Shown here: positions 55,923-64,000 of the stretch, piece by piece
Position numbering within the stretch: the first letter of the stretch is position 1
Layout: every line of letters begins with the position of its first letter
Assembly (NCBI RefSeq): GCF_018491765.1
Contig: NZ_JABWCU010000013.1
Location: 62,001 to 126,000 of the forward strand
DNA length: 64,000 nucleotides
From: Novosphingobium profundi
GTDB lineage: Bacteria > Pseudomonadota > Alphaproteobacteria > Sphingomonadales > Sphingomonadaceae
Reading direction: 5' to 3'
The notes under the pieces: generated by a model
Told to the model about the DNA's origin: nothing
The model's database searches: none
The model's input: the letters and a program-made list of their open reading frames with translations, nothing else
Made by a program: the position numbers and the translations under genes

Positions 55923-56414
55923 ATGGAACTCGAGATCGACATCGAAGAACCCTGGGCCCACGGCACCGACTGGGCCGAGCTTGCCGCGCGCGCCCTGGCG
56001 GCCCTCGTCGAGGTGGCGCCCGAACTGGGCAACGAACGGCTGCTCACCAGCGTCCTGTTCACCTCGGATTCGCAGGTCCACGAACTCAACCGCGAATGGC
56101 GCGGCAAGGACAAGCCCACCAACGTCCTCTCCTTCCCGATGCTCGAACGTAACGATCTGTTGCAATTGACGCGCGAAGGGCCTCCCGAAATGCTCGGCGA
56201 CATTGCCCTCGCCGCCGAGACCTGCATTCGCGAAGCACTTGATAAAAATGTTTCTATTCAAGAACATGCTACGCACTTGCTAATTCACGGCCTGCTCCAT
56301 CTGGCCGGGCACGATCACGAAATTTCCGAAGCCGATGCCGTCGCCATGGAAGCTCTCGAAACAAAGGCACTTGCGATTCTTGCCATTGCCGACCCATATG
56401 GGGACCGAACTTAG
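55923..56414 (+). CDS. ybeY: Endoribonuclease YbeY (rRNA maturation)
   Basis: A 163-residue metallo-endoribonuclease of 16S rRNA maturation and ribosome quality control. The zinc motif H-x3-H-x5-H is seen in HGLLHLAGHDH (His122, His126, His132), with RGKDKPTNVLSFP upstream. corC follows after 23 bp. Confidence 0.95.
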   Translation: MELEIDIEEPWAHGTDWAELAARALAALVEVAPELGNERLLTSVLFTSDSQVHELNREWRGKDKPTNVLSFPMLERNDLLQLTREGPPEMLGDIALAAETCIREALDKNVSIQEHATHLLIHGLLHLAGHDHEISEADAVAMEALETKALAILAIADPYGDRT

Positions 56415-56437
56415 ACTTTCAGGGATACCCAAGCACG

Positions 56438-57355
56438 ATGGCCGAGAATGGCCGCCACACCGACGCCGGAGACGGGGACAGTACCGGCACGCTCTGGCGT
56501 GCCTTTCGCAAACTGTTCCAGGGGGACGCCGATCAATCGCTGCGCGCGCAGATCGAGGACGTCATCAACAACCACGAGGGCGACACTGCGCCTGGCGGCG
56601 GGGGCACCGGCGACCTCTCCCCGCTCGAGCGCCAAATGCTGCGCAACTTGCTTCACTTTTCCGAACATGACGCGGACGACGTCGCCATCCCGCGCGGCGA
56701 GATCATCGCCATTCCGGCCTCGGCAAGCTGGGAGGACGTGGTCGAGGCCTTCGCCGAACACGGCCATTCGCGCCTGCCCGTCTACGGCGAATCGCTCGAC
56801 GAGGTGAAGGGCATGATCCACATCAAGGACGTCTTCCCGATCCTTGCGCGCGGCGAAGTGCCCCCGGCGGACTGGACCAGCCTCCTGCGCCGCCCGCTCT
56901 TCGTGCCCCAGTCGCGCGGCGCGCTCGACGTGCTGGCCGACATGCGCGCGCAGCGCGTGCACCTCGCGGTCGTGATCGACGAGTACACCGGCACCGACGG
57001 CATCATCACGATCGAGGATCTCGTCGAGGAAATCGTCGGCGAGATCGAGGACGAGCACGACGAAGCCGCCGAGGACTGGTTGATTGCGCTGGACAATGGC
57101 GTCTGGGAAGCCGATTCGCGGGCCGAGCTCGATGACGTCGCCGAGCGTATCGACCCCCGGCTTGCCGAAATCGAGGAAGCCGTCGATACTCTGGGCGGTC
57201 TGGCCTTCGTCCTGGCCGGGCAAGTCCCCCAGGTCGGCACGATCCTGGACCACGACAGCGGCTGGCGCATCGAGATCACGGACGGGAACGAACGGCACGT
57301 CACGAGGCTGCGGCTCCATCCGCCTCTAGAAGAGTCCTTGCGAGAGGAAAACTGA
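56438..57355 (+). CDS. corC: CBS-domain protein, CorC/YbeX (hemolysin) family
   Basis: A 305-residue cytosolic protein with two CBS domains (about 75-195; IPRGEIIAIPASASWEDVVEAFAE, FVPQSRGALDVLADM, and VVIDEYTGTDGIITIEDLVEEIVGEIEDE) and a C-terminal CorC/HlyC domain (GVWEADSRAELDDV). Linked to ribosome or Mg/Co homeostasis. Neighbour lnt, usual downstream, is replaced by a LysR-type gene here. Confidence 0.92.
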   Translation: MAENGRHTDAGDGDSTGTLWRAFRKLFQGDADQSLRAQIEDVINNHEGDTAPGGGGTGDLSPLERQMLRNLLHFSEHDADDVAIPRGEIIAIPASASWEDVVEAFAEHGHSRLPVYGESLDEVKGMIHIKDVFPILARGEVPPADWTSLLRRPLFVPQSRGALDVLADMRAQRVHLAVVIDEYTGTDGIITIEDLVEEIVGEIEDEHDEAAEDWLIALDNGVWEADSRAELDDVAERIDPRLAEIEEAVDTLGGLAFVLAGQVPQVGTILDHDSGWRIEITDGNERHVTRLRLHPPLEESLREEN

Positions 57356-57417
57356 AAGTACCCCTGCACACCGTCGCACTCCCGCGTGCGGTGACCACAA
57401 CGGAAAAGACCTGACAA

Positions 57418-58302
57418 TTGCCCGTACGTCGACTTCCTCCCCTGCGCGCGCTCGAAGCGTTTGTCCGTGTGGTGCGCCTCGGATCCGCCAAGGCCGCCGC
57501 GAACGAACTCGCGCTCAGCCCCTCCGCCCTCTCGCGCCGCGTTGCCGCGCTCGAGGATTTCACCGGCAAGCGCCTGTTCACGCGCCAGCACCAGGCGATG
57601 AAGCTGACCGACGAGGGCCAGGCGTTCTACAACGTGGTCGGCCCCAAGCTCGAGGAGCTCGCCGAGGCGGTTGAATCGCAGATCGACCGTGGCCAGGTCC
57701 TGCGCCTGCACCTGGGCGTGCCTTCGCTGTTCGGCGGCCAGCGCCTGTTCCCGCGCCTGCCCGAACTGCGCAAGCTCCATCCGCGCCTGCACATCGATAT
57801 CGACACCGGCACGCACCTCGAAGCACGCGTGGGCGACACGCTCGATGCCGCGGTGATCCTCGCCAAGGAACCGGACCCCGCCTTCTACCGCGTCCAGCTC
57901 GACCACAACAAGGTCTACGGCATCGTCTCGCGCGACATGGCCGCCGAGATGGGCCCCAAGCCCGACCGCGAGAAGCTATCCAAGCAGACCTTCCTGATCC
58001 ACCAGGACCTGCCTGAGAGTCTCGACGCCTGGAAGCGCGCGATCGGTATGCCCGATCTCGAGCCCGCCTCGGTCGACAAGTTCGATTCCGGCCAGCTCGT
58101 GCTCGAAGCCGCCGCGCAGGGGCTCGGCATCGCGATCATGCACGACGACCATTTCCGTCGTTCGCACGATTCGCGTCTCGCCCGCCTCTACGACATCGAC
58201 GTCGAAAGCCCCTACCGCTACTGGTTCGTGTGCCGCCCCAAGGCGCTCGAGACGCGCCCCGTGCGCATGTTCCACGAGTGGCTGCAGCAGGCCGGGCTCT
58301 GA
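57418..58302 (+). CDS. LysR-type transcriptional regulator
   Basis: A 294-residue regulator: N-terminal winged helix (LPPLRALEAFVRVVRLGSAKAAANELALSPSALSRRV) and a substrate-binding-like effector domain. The HTH and PYRYWFVCRP end resemble the GcvA group. No ATG fits; TTG 57418 with GGAAAAG upstream is used. Target genes unknown. Confidence 0.87.
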   Translation: MPVRRLPPLRALEAFVRVVRLGSAKAAANELALSPSALSRRVAALEDFTGKRLFTRQHQAMKLTDEGQAFYNVVGPKLEELAEAVESQIDRGQVLRLHLGVPSLFGGQRLFPRLPELRKLHPRLHIDIDTGTHLEARVGDTLDAAVILAKEPDPAFYRVQLDHNKVYGIVSRDMAAEMGPKPDREKLSKQTFLIHQDLPESLDAWKRAIGMPDLEPASVDKFDSGQLVLEAAAQGLGIAIMHDDHFRRSHDSRLARLYDIDVESPYRYWFVCRPKALETRPVRMFHEWLQQAGL

Positions 58303-58343
58303 TCGCTCGCGCGACCACGGCCACTTCCGGGAGAACCAGGACC

Positions 58344-59105
58344 ATGACACCGATCGCCCGCACCCTTCTGGCCGGGGCGCTCGCGCTCGGCGCCAGTGCG
58401 CCGCTGGCCGCGCAGGATGCCCCCGCGCCGCACGTGGCGCCGCAACCGGCACCGGTCGATCCCGCGCGCATTGCCCTCGCGCACCAGACGGTGGACTACA
58501 TCTGGCCGCTCGGGACTTACGAGCGCATGATGCACGGCACGTTGGACGAGATGATGGACGCCATGATGGGCTCCCTGTTCGACATGCCCCTCTCCGCGCT
58601 GAGCCCCGATGGCAAAGGCCCCGAGGGATCGATGCGGGAGCTGGCCGAAATCGAGGATCCGTATTTCAAGGAGCGCCTGCGCCTCGCCACCCATGCCATC
58701 ATGGACGAGATAGTCCCGCTCATGAACGAGATGGAACCGGACATCCGCGAGGGACTCGCGAAGGCCTATGCGCGCAAGTACGACGCGCGCCAGCTGGGCG
58801 AAATGAACGCCTTCTTCGCGACGCCCACCGGAGGCGCCTACGCGCGCGACGCCTACCTCATGTTCATGGACCCGGAGGTCATGACCAAGATCCAGGCCTT
58901 CATGCCCGAGATGATGGAGCGTATGCCCGACCTCGTCGCAAAGATGCAGGAAGCGACCGCCAAGCTCCCGCCTCCGCGCCGCTTCGACGAACTCAGCCCC
59001 GCGCAAAAGGCGCGGGTCGCCACCCTCAAGGGCAAGAGCGTGGAACAGCTCGAAGCCGAAGCCAAGGCTACCGCCAGCCAGGGCGGCGAGACGCCCACCC
59101 ACTGA
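58344..59105 (+). CDS. DUF2059-type exported protein
   Basis: A 253-residue protein with a signal peptide (ending LAAQD, about 22) and a helical DUF2059-like domain (ALAHQTVDYIWPLGTYERMMHGTLDEMMDAMM, FATPTGGAYARDAYLMFMDPEV). Function unknown. Ends before a strong bidirectional terminator. RBS GGGAGAA is seen upstream. Confidence 0.78.
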   Translation: MTPIARTLLAGALALGASAPLAAQDAPAPHVAPQPAPVDPARIALAHQTVDYIWPLGTYERMMHGTLDEMMDAMMGSLFDMPLSALSPDGKGPEGSMRELAEIEDPYFKERLRLATHAIMDEIVPLMNEMEPDIREGLAKAYARKYDARQLGEMNAFFATPTGGAYARDAYLMFMDPEVMTKIQAFMPEMMERMPDLVAKMQEATAKLPPPRRFDELSPAQKARVATLKGKSVEQLEAEAKATASQGGETPTH

Positions 59106-59132
59106 CCTGCGGCCGGTGAACCCGGGCCTGAA

Positions 59133-59171
59133 AAAAAGGGGCGCTTCCCAGGATGGGAAGCGCCCCTTTTT
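59133..59171. terminator. Bidirectional rho-independent terminator
   Basis: A 17-bp perfect stem: AAAAAGGGGCGCTTCCC (59133-59149) pairs with GGGAAGCGCCCCTTTTT (59155-59171), with a 5-base loop. The A-run and T-run serve both the DUF2059 gene (plus) and the cyclophilin gene (minus). Confidence 0.95.
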
Positions 59172-59203
59172 CGTGTCAGGCCGGGCGACCCGAAAGGCCG
59201 CGA

Positions 59204-59674
<471 letters not shown>

Positions 59675-59903
59675 CGAAAACTCCTTCATCCCGTCTTGCG
59701 CGGGGCCTGCAGTGCGGGCGGGCGGCGGGGCCGCCCTCCCGAGGATCGAACCGGCCCGATATAGGGAACCTGTCGCGGATGTCACGTTCCCTGTCGCCAT
59801 CGCGGTCACTTCGCCTGTGGCTTTCGTGCAGAAATGCACAACCGAACCGGGCCTTGCGCCTTGCGCCTGTTGCAATTGCGAAATTGCTGCGTAGACCCGC
59901 CTG

Positions 59904-61385
59904 ATGAGCGATACGGACCTCAAGGACGACGGCATCGGAGACGACGTGCTCCGCGATGCCCCGCGCCCGTCGTCCGCGCCCGACGCTCCCGACCCCCAGG
60001 ACGAACCCGAAAGCGCCTCCGAAAGCGAGAGCCTCGACGAGGACAACCTGCTCAAGGCCGACTACGTGCGCGCCGTCAAGGACGCCTTGTGGGAGGAAGA
60101 CTTCGACCGCGTCTACGAGCTGGTCGAACCGCTCCACCCGGCCGACATCGCCGACCTCTTCGAGCTCGTCGACGCCGACGAACGCCCGATCCTCGCCCGC
60201 TCGATCCGCGACCTCATGGGCGTGGAGGTCATCGCCGAGCTGAACGACTGGGTGCGCGAGCTCCTGGTCGAGGCGTTGCCCGCCGAAGTCGTCGCCGAGA
60301 TCGCGGGCGAGCTCGATACCGACGACGCCGTCGCGATGCTGGAAGACCTCGACGAGGAGGACCAGCAGGCCGTCCTCGCCGAGATGGAACCCGAGGACCG
60401 CGCCGCGATCGAATCGGCGCTGTCCTACCCTGACGAGTCCGCCGGGCGCATGATGAGCCGCGAGTTCGTCGCGGTTCCCGAGACGATGACGGTGGGCGAT
60501 CTCATCGATTTCCTGCGCGAGCACCGCGAGTTGCCGACCGAGTTCTGGGAAGTGTTCATCGTCGATCCGATGCACCGCCCGCTGGGCACGTGCGCGCTCT
60601 CGTGGATCCTGCGCTGCCCGCGCAACATCCCACTCTACGACCTGATGAAGCGCGAGCAGACGCTGATCCCGGTCGACATGGACCAGGAAGAGGTCGCGCT
60701 GCGCTTCCAGAAGTACGCGCTGATCTCGGCCGCCGTGGTCGATCCGGCCGGACGGCTGATCGGCCAGATCACCGTCGACGACGTCGTCCACATCATCCAG
60801 GAAGAGGCGGGCGAGGATACCCTGCTGCTTTCGGGTGCGGGCGATGGCGACATCAACGAACCGATCCTGCTGACCGTGCGCGCGCGCCTTTCGTGGCTGG
60901 TGGTGAACCTTGCCACCGCCATGCTCGCCTCTTCGGTGGTCGGCCTGTTCCAGGGCGCGATCGCCCGCTTCGCTCTGCTGGCCGTGCTGATGCCGATCGT
61001 CTCGGGCATGGGTGGCAACGCGGGCACGCAGACGCTGGCCGTGGTGGTGCGCGCGATCGCGACCAACCAGCTCACCGATTCGAACACCTGGCGCATGATC
61101 GGGCGCGAGTTCCGCATTGCGCTCACCAACGGCTGTGCGCTCGGCACACTGATCGGCGTGGGCACCTGGCTGATCTTCGCGAACCCGGTGCTGGGCGCGG
61201 TGATCGCCGCGGCGATGATCATCAACAACCTCGTCGCGGGATTGGCCGGTATCCTCGTGCCGGTCACGCTCAACCGCTTCAACGTCGACCCGGCGGTCTC
61301 CTCGGCGGTCTTCGTGACGACCGCCACCGACACCATGGGCTTTTTCTCGTTCCTCGGTCTCGCGGTGCTCGTCGGACTGGCCTGA
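59904..61385 (+). CDS. mgtE: Magnesium transporter MgtE
   Basis: A 493-residue membrane transporter for Mg2+. Seen: an acidic N-terminal extension, the MgtE N-domain (LHPADIADLFELV), a CBS-domain pair (about 175-305), and five membrane segments with conserved MPIVSGMGGNAGTQTLAVVVRA and EFRIALTNGCALG. Leader 59675-59903 holds an AGGGAAC/GTTCCCT inverted repeat (59763-59769 and 59786-59792) but no recognised magnesium riboswitch. Confidence 0.95.
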   Translation: MSDTDLKDDGIGDDVLRDAPRPSSAPDAPDPQDEPESASESESLDEDNLLKADYVRAVKDALWEEDFDRVYELVEPLHPADIADLFELVDADERPILARSIRDLMGVEVIAELNDWVRELLVEALPAEVVAEIAGELDTDDAVAMLEDLDEEDQQAVLAEMEPEDRAAIESALSYPDESAGRMMSREFVAVPETMTVGDLIDFLREHRELPTEFWEVFIVDPMHRPLGTCALSWILRCPRNIPLYDLMKREQTLIPVDMDQEEVALRFQKYALISAAVVDPAGRLIGQITVDDVVHIIQEEAGEDTLLLSGAGDGDINEPILLTVRARLSWLVVNLATAMLASSVVGLFQGAIARFALLAVLMPIVSGMGGNAGTQTLAVVVRAIATNQLTDSNTWRMIGREFRIALTNGCALGTLIGVGTWLIFANPVLGAVIAAAMIINNLVAGLAGILVPVTLNRFNVDPAVSSAVFVTTATDTMGFFSFLGLAVLVGLA

Positions 61386-61412
61386 GAGCCTTTCCATCCC
61401 TATCTAGCCGTC

Positions 61413-61817
61413 ATGCCGCTGCACATGACGAAGATTGCCTTCTCCGCCGAAAGCCCTGCCGACTTGCGCGCCTGGCTCGAGAGCCACGCCCCGCTCGGCG
61501 AAGCGCGGCTGACGACGCGCTACGTGCCCAAGCGGCAGGAGGAGATGGTGGGCGGCTCGCTCTACTGGATCTTCGAGCACGCGCTGATCGGGCGCTCGCC
61601 GATCCTGGGCTTCGAACAGCGCGAGAGTGACGGGCGCTGGCACATCCGGCTCGAGCCCCGGCTGATCCCCGTCGTCACCAAGCCCAAGCGCGCGCACCAG
61701 GGCTGGCGCTATCTCAAGGACGAGGACGCCCCGCGCGATCTCACCGACGGCGAAAGCTCGGGCGAGGTCATGCCGCCCAGGCTCGCGCGCGAACTGATGC
61801 GCCTCGGGCTGGTCTGA
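61413..61817 (+). CDS. DUF1489 family protein
   Basis: A 134-residue protein of the alphaproteobacterial DUF1489 family: TTRYVPKRQEEMVGGSLYWIFEHALIGRSPILGFE and RLEPRLIPVVTKPKRAHQGWRYL. Function unknown. It lies 27 bp after mgtE and converges with the NUDIX gene (11 bp). Confidence 0.84.
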   Translation: MPLHMTKIAFSAESPADLRAWLESHAPLGEARLTTRYVPKRQEEMVGGSLYWIFEHALIGRSPILGFEQRESDGRWHIRLEPRLIPVVTKPKRAHQGWRYLKDEDAPRDLTDGESSGEVMPPRLARELMRLGLV

Positions 61818-61828
61818 GGCCCCCTCGC

Positions 61829-62770
61829 TCAGGCGAGCGGACCGCGATCGACCCACCACTTGAGCAGGACATGCGCGACGGCGGTGTGCGAGGGCGCATC
61901 GAAGGCCTCGCCGGCCTCCCCGCGCGCCTTGGCCTCGAGCGCCTGCGTCACCTCGTCACGGGAGAACCAGCGCACGTCCTCGAGTTCGGTCGCGTCCATG
62001 GTGATCGCCCCGTCGTCGGCGAAGGCGTGGCAGGCGATCATCAGTGAGGAGGGAAACGGCCAGGGCTGGCTGGCGATATAGGTCACGTCGCGCACGCGCA
62101 CACCCGCCTCCTCGAACGTCTCGCGCGCGACGGCCTCCTCGATCGTCTCGCCCGGCTCGACGAAGCCCGCGAGTGCGGAATAGCGCCCCTCGGGAAAGCG
62201 CGGCTGGCGGCCCATGAGCAGCCTGCCCTCGTGCTCGACGGTCATGATCGTCACCGGATCGACGCGCGGGAAGTGCTGCGCGCCGCAGGCCTTGGAGGTG
62301 CAGCTGCGCTGCCAGCCGCCCTTGTCGAGCACGGTGGGCGATCCGCATTGCGCGCAAAAGCGGTGGCGCGCGTGCCAGGAGACCAGCGCGCGCGCGCCGC
62401 CGTAGATCGCCAGCTCGTCGGCGGGCAGGACCGCCATCGCGTTCCAGCTCGCCGGCCCCGCGTGCGGGCTGCCGCCAGGGGGAAGCTGTGGCACGGGCAC
62501 GAAGCAGCCGCGCGCCTCGTCCCCCTCGCCCATGACCCCGAGCAGGATCAGTTCAGCCCCGTCCGTCCCGCTTGCGATGCCGTCCCAGACCAGCCGCTCC
62601 TCCTCGTCGAGGACCGGATCGAGACCGTCGAGCCGCAGCACGCGGGCCCGCGCGTCCTGCAAGGCGGCGATCGCCTCAGGGTCGTTGCGGATGGGGTCGG
62701 CGCGGTCGAGTGGCGAACCCGCGTAGGCGACGGGCGCGAGCCGGGGCCTTGCGGCGAGGGCACAGGTCAT
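61829..62770 (-). CDS. nudC: NAD+ diphosphatase / NAD-capped RNA hydrolase
   Basis: A 313-residue NUDIX hydrolase. Seen: a zinc ribbon CAQCG with CTSKACG, then the Nudix box GFVEPGETIEEAVARETFEE and the NudC-specific SQPWPFPSSLM. It cleaves NAD(H) and can remove NAD caps from RNA. It lies 2 bp after the serine hydrolase gene on the same strand. Confidence 0.93.
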   Translation of the reverse strand: MTCALAARPRLAPVAYAGSPLDRADPIRNDPEAIAALQDARARVLRLDGLDPVLDEEERLVWDGIASGTDGAELILLGVMGEGDEARGCFVPVPQLPPGGSPHAGPASWNAMAVLPADELAIYGGARALVSWHARHRFCAQCGSPTVLDKGGWQRSCTSKACGAQHFPRVDPVTIMTVEHEGRLLMGRQPRFPEGRYSALAGFVEPGETIEEAVARETFEEAGVRVRDVTYIASQPWPFPSSLMIACHAFADDGAITMDATELEDVRWFSRDEVTQALEAKARGEAGEAFDAPSHTAVAHVLLKWWVDRGPLA

Positions 62771-62772
62771 CT

Positions 62773-64000
62773 TCAGCTTTTCTCCAGGAGCGCGGTCACG
62801 TCGGCCTTCAGCGCCGACTGGAATTCGGGGAGCAGTTCGCTCGCATTGGGGGGCATGAACTGGACGAAGAGCTGCGAGCGAAGCCCGCGCGCCATGTCGA
62901 CCATCGCCACCGTGCCCGCCGCGCCGGCCCAGCCGTAGATGCCGCCTTCCGCGCCCATTCCCACGCGCCCGCCCGCGCCGAAGCCCGACGGGTTGCCGTT
63001 GGTGACCGGACCCGCGACGCCGGTGGGCAGGAGATTGCTGGTCCCCGTGCGCACCGCCTCTTCGGCCAGGACGCGCGTGCCATCGATCGTGCCCAGTTGG
63101 GCAAGCAGGCGCAGGAAGCGGTCGTAATCGCGCGGCGAGGACACCAGCCCCGCCCCGCCGAAGGGAAACGGCGGGGGATCGAGGAAGATCGAGGTGGCCC
63201 CCTCGTCGATCGGCACCAGCCCCTGGCCCAGGGCTGCGTAATTGGTGGTGAGGCGATGCGCCTCGGCTTTGGGAACCTGGAACCAGGTGCTGGTCATTCC
63301 GGCGGGCTCGAAGATCGTCTCAGCCAGGTAGCGGTCGAAAGGCTGGCCGGAGGCGACCTCGATCACGCGGCCCATGAGATCGAGCCCCATCGAGTAACTC
63401 CAGCGCGTCCCCGGATCGGCGACGAGCGGCACCGTGGCCAGGCGGTCGGCGAACGCGGCCAGGCTGTGCGCGGGTTCGCCGCTGAAAATGCCAGGCACCT
63501 TCAACCGGCTGATCTGCCCCGGGATCAGCCCCTTGTCCTCCATCAGCGTCTTGATCGGACCTTTCTGGACGATGGTATAGCCGATCCCCGAGGTATGGGT
63601 CATCAACTCGCGCAAGGTGATCGCGCTCGGCGCTTCATGAAGCGCGGTAATCGAGCCGTCGTAGCTGTCCTGAACCTGCATGTGGCGATAGGCGGGAAGG
63701 ATCTCGTGGAGCGGCTGGTCGAGGCTTAGCCGCCCCTCGGCAATGAGGTTCATCGCGGCCATCGCGGTGATCGGCTTGGTCATCGAATAGATGCGAAACA
63801 GGCTGTCCGCGCGCATCGCGTCGCCATCGGCGAAGCCTTCGCTGCCCGAGAGGACATATTCGGGCTCCTGCCCGGGCAGGCCGAGCGAGCCGATCATGCC
63901 GGGAAACTTGCCCGGTCCGGTCCAGCGCGCCAGCAACGCGCGAACCCGTGGGAGCAGTTCGGGGCTCTCGGCCGCGCGGGCGAGGCGCGGCAGGAGCGCC
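62773..64000 (-). CDS. Serine hydrolase, beta-lactamase (class C-like) family, 5' end outside window
   Basis: An incomplete protein, open to the right edge without a start (at least 408 residues). Seen: SxxK motif YSMTK with the nucleophile Ser, YSMGLDLMGRVIE, and an HTSGIGYT stretch. Family members are esterases, peptidases or beta-lactamase-like enzymes; specificity unknown. The region upstream of residue WTGPGKF continues in frame with an Arg/Ala/Leu-rich helix. It is followed by nudC 2 bp later. Confidence 0.85.
   Translation of the reverse strand, partial: ALLPRLARAAESPELLPRVRALLARWTGPGKFPGMIGSLGLPGQEPEYVLSGSEGFADGDAMRADSLFRIYSMTKPITAMAAMNLIAEGRLSLDQPLHEILPAYRHMQVQDSYDGSITALHEAPSAITLRELMTHTSGIGYTIVQKGPIKTLMEDKGLIPGQISRLKVPGIFSGEPAHSLAAFADRLATVPLVADPGTRWSYSMGLDLMGRVIEVASGQPFDRYLAETIFEPAGMTSTWFQVPKAEAHRLTTNYAALGQGLVPIDEGATSIFLDPPPFPFGGAGLVSSPRDYDRFLRLLAQLGTIDGTRVLAEEAVRTGTSNLLPTGVAGPVTNGNPSGFGAGGRVGMGAEGGIYGWAGAAGTVAMVDMARGLRSQLFVQFMPPNASELLPEFQSALKADVTALLEKS

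Noticed and set aside
59675..59903. Possible magnesium riboswitch in the mgtE leader
   Set aside because: Only a simple 7-bp inverted repeat is visible; no conserved M-box features were seen.

Overview
The window is one 64 kb piece of a high-GC alphaproteobacterial chromosome. It most likely comes from a sphingomonad (Sphingomonadales, Novosphingobium-like). I infer this from the strong G/C third-position codon use, the layout ftsE-ftsX-DUF218-plsC next to a zinc-ribbon membrane protein, the quinoprotein-associated gene families, and a compound palindromic intergenic repeat of a kind I associate with this order. No phage, IS element, CRISPR array or rRNA was seen. Two tRNA genes are present: Val(TAC) and Leu(GAG).

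Region by region. 1-8.1 kb: tRNA-Val, a bifunctional penicillin-binding protein, an envelope operon on the minus strand (ftsE, ftsX, DUF218, plsC), a zinc-ribbon membrane protein, a nucleotidyltransferase and tRNA-Leu. 8.2-27 kb: a large module for PQQ-dependent alcohol oxidation. Its core is an alcohol dehydrogenase with the Asp-X-Asp pattern of lanthanide-dependent enzymes. Around it lie cytochrome c-550 (PedF type), a XoxJ/MxaJ-like binding protein, a beta-propeller gene carrying a frameshift, a porin, a cytochrome b561, a lipoprotein cytochrome c, the SoxYZ-like/rhodanese/metallohydrolase 'quinoprotein relay' genes, a LuxR-type response regulator, a FIST-protein/hybrid-histidine-kinase pair, two EthD-like proteins, DUF779 and an NAD-dependent aldehyde dehydrogenase. 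The expected flow is alcohol to aldehyde in the periplasm with electrons passed to cytochrome c, then aldehyde to acid in the cytoplasm.

27-34 kb: a HerA-like ATPase with two tiny downstream genes, an OmpR/EnvZ-type pair, an EF-hand protein and a sterol-desaturase-family protein. 34-39 kb: a tightly overlapped biotin operon (bioF, a BioH-like hydrolase, bioC, bioD, bioA; no bioB here). 39-48 kb: fasciclin and Gln-rich exported proteins, glnB-glnA, argC with an SH3-like partner, a roadblock-like/PAS pair and an M17 peptidase. 48-64 kb: housekeeping genes including map, miaB, phoH-ybeY-corC, a cyclophilin, mgtE and nudC. A serine hydrolase runs off the right edge.

The most notable signal is a short sequence with an invariant GTRCAA core. 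It lies upstream of six genes or operons of the alcohol-oxidation module, always in the same orientation as the gene it precedes. It looks like the operator of a common regulator, and the LuxR-type regulator inside the module is the obvious candidate. Other points of interest are the relay genes without any sulfur-oxidation partners, the PAS/roadblock pair, an exported nucleoside-deoxyribosyltransferase-like protein, and a palindromic repeat that supplies a stop codon.
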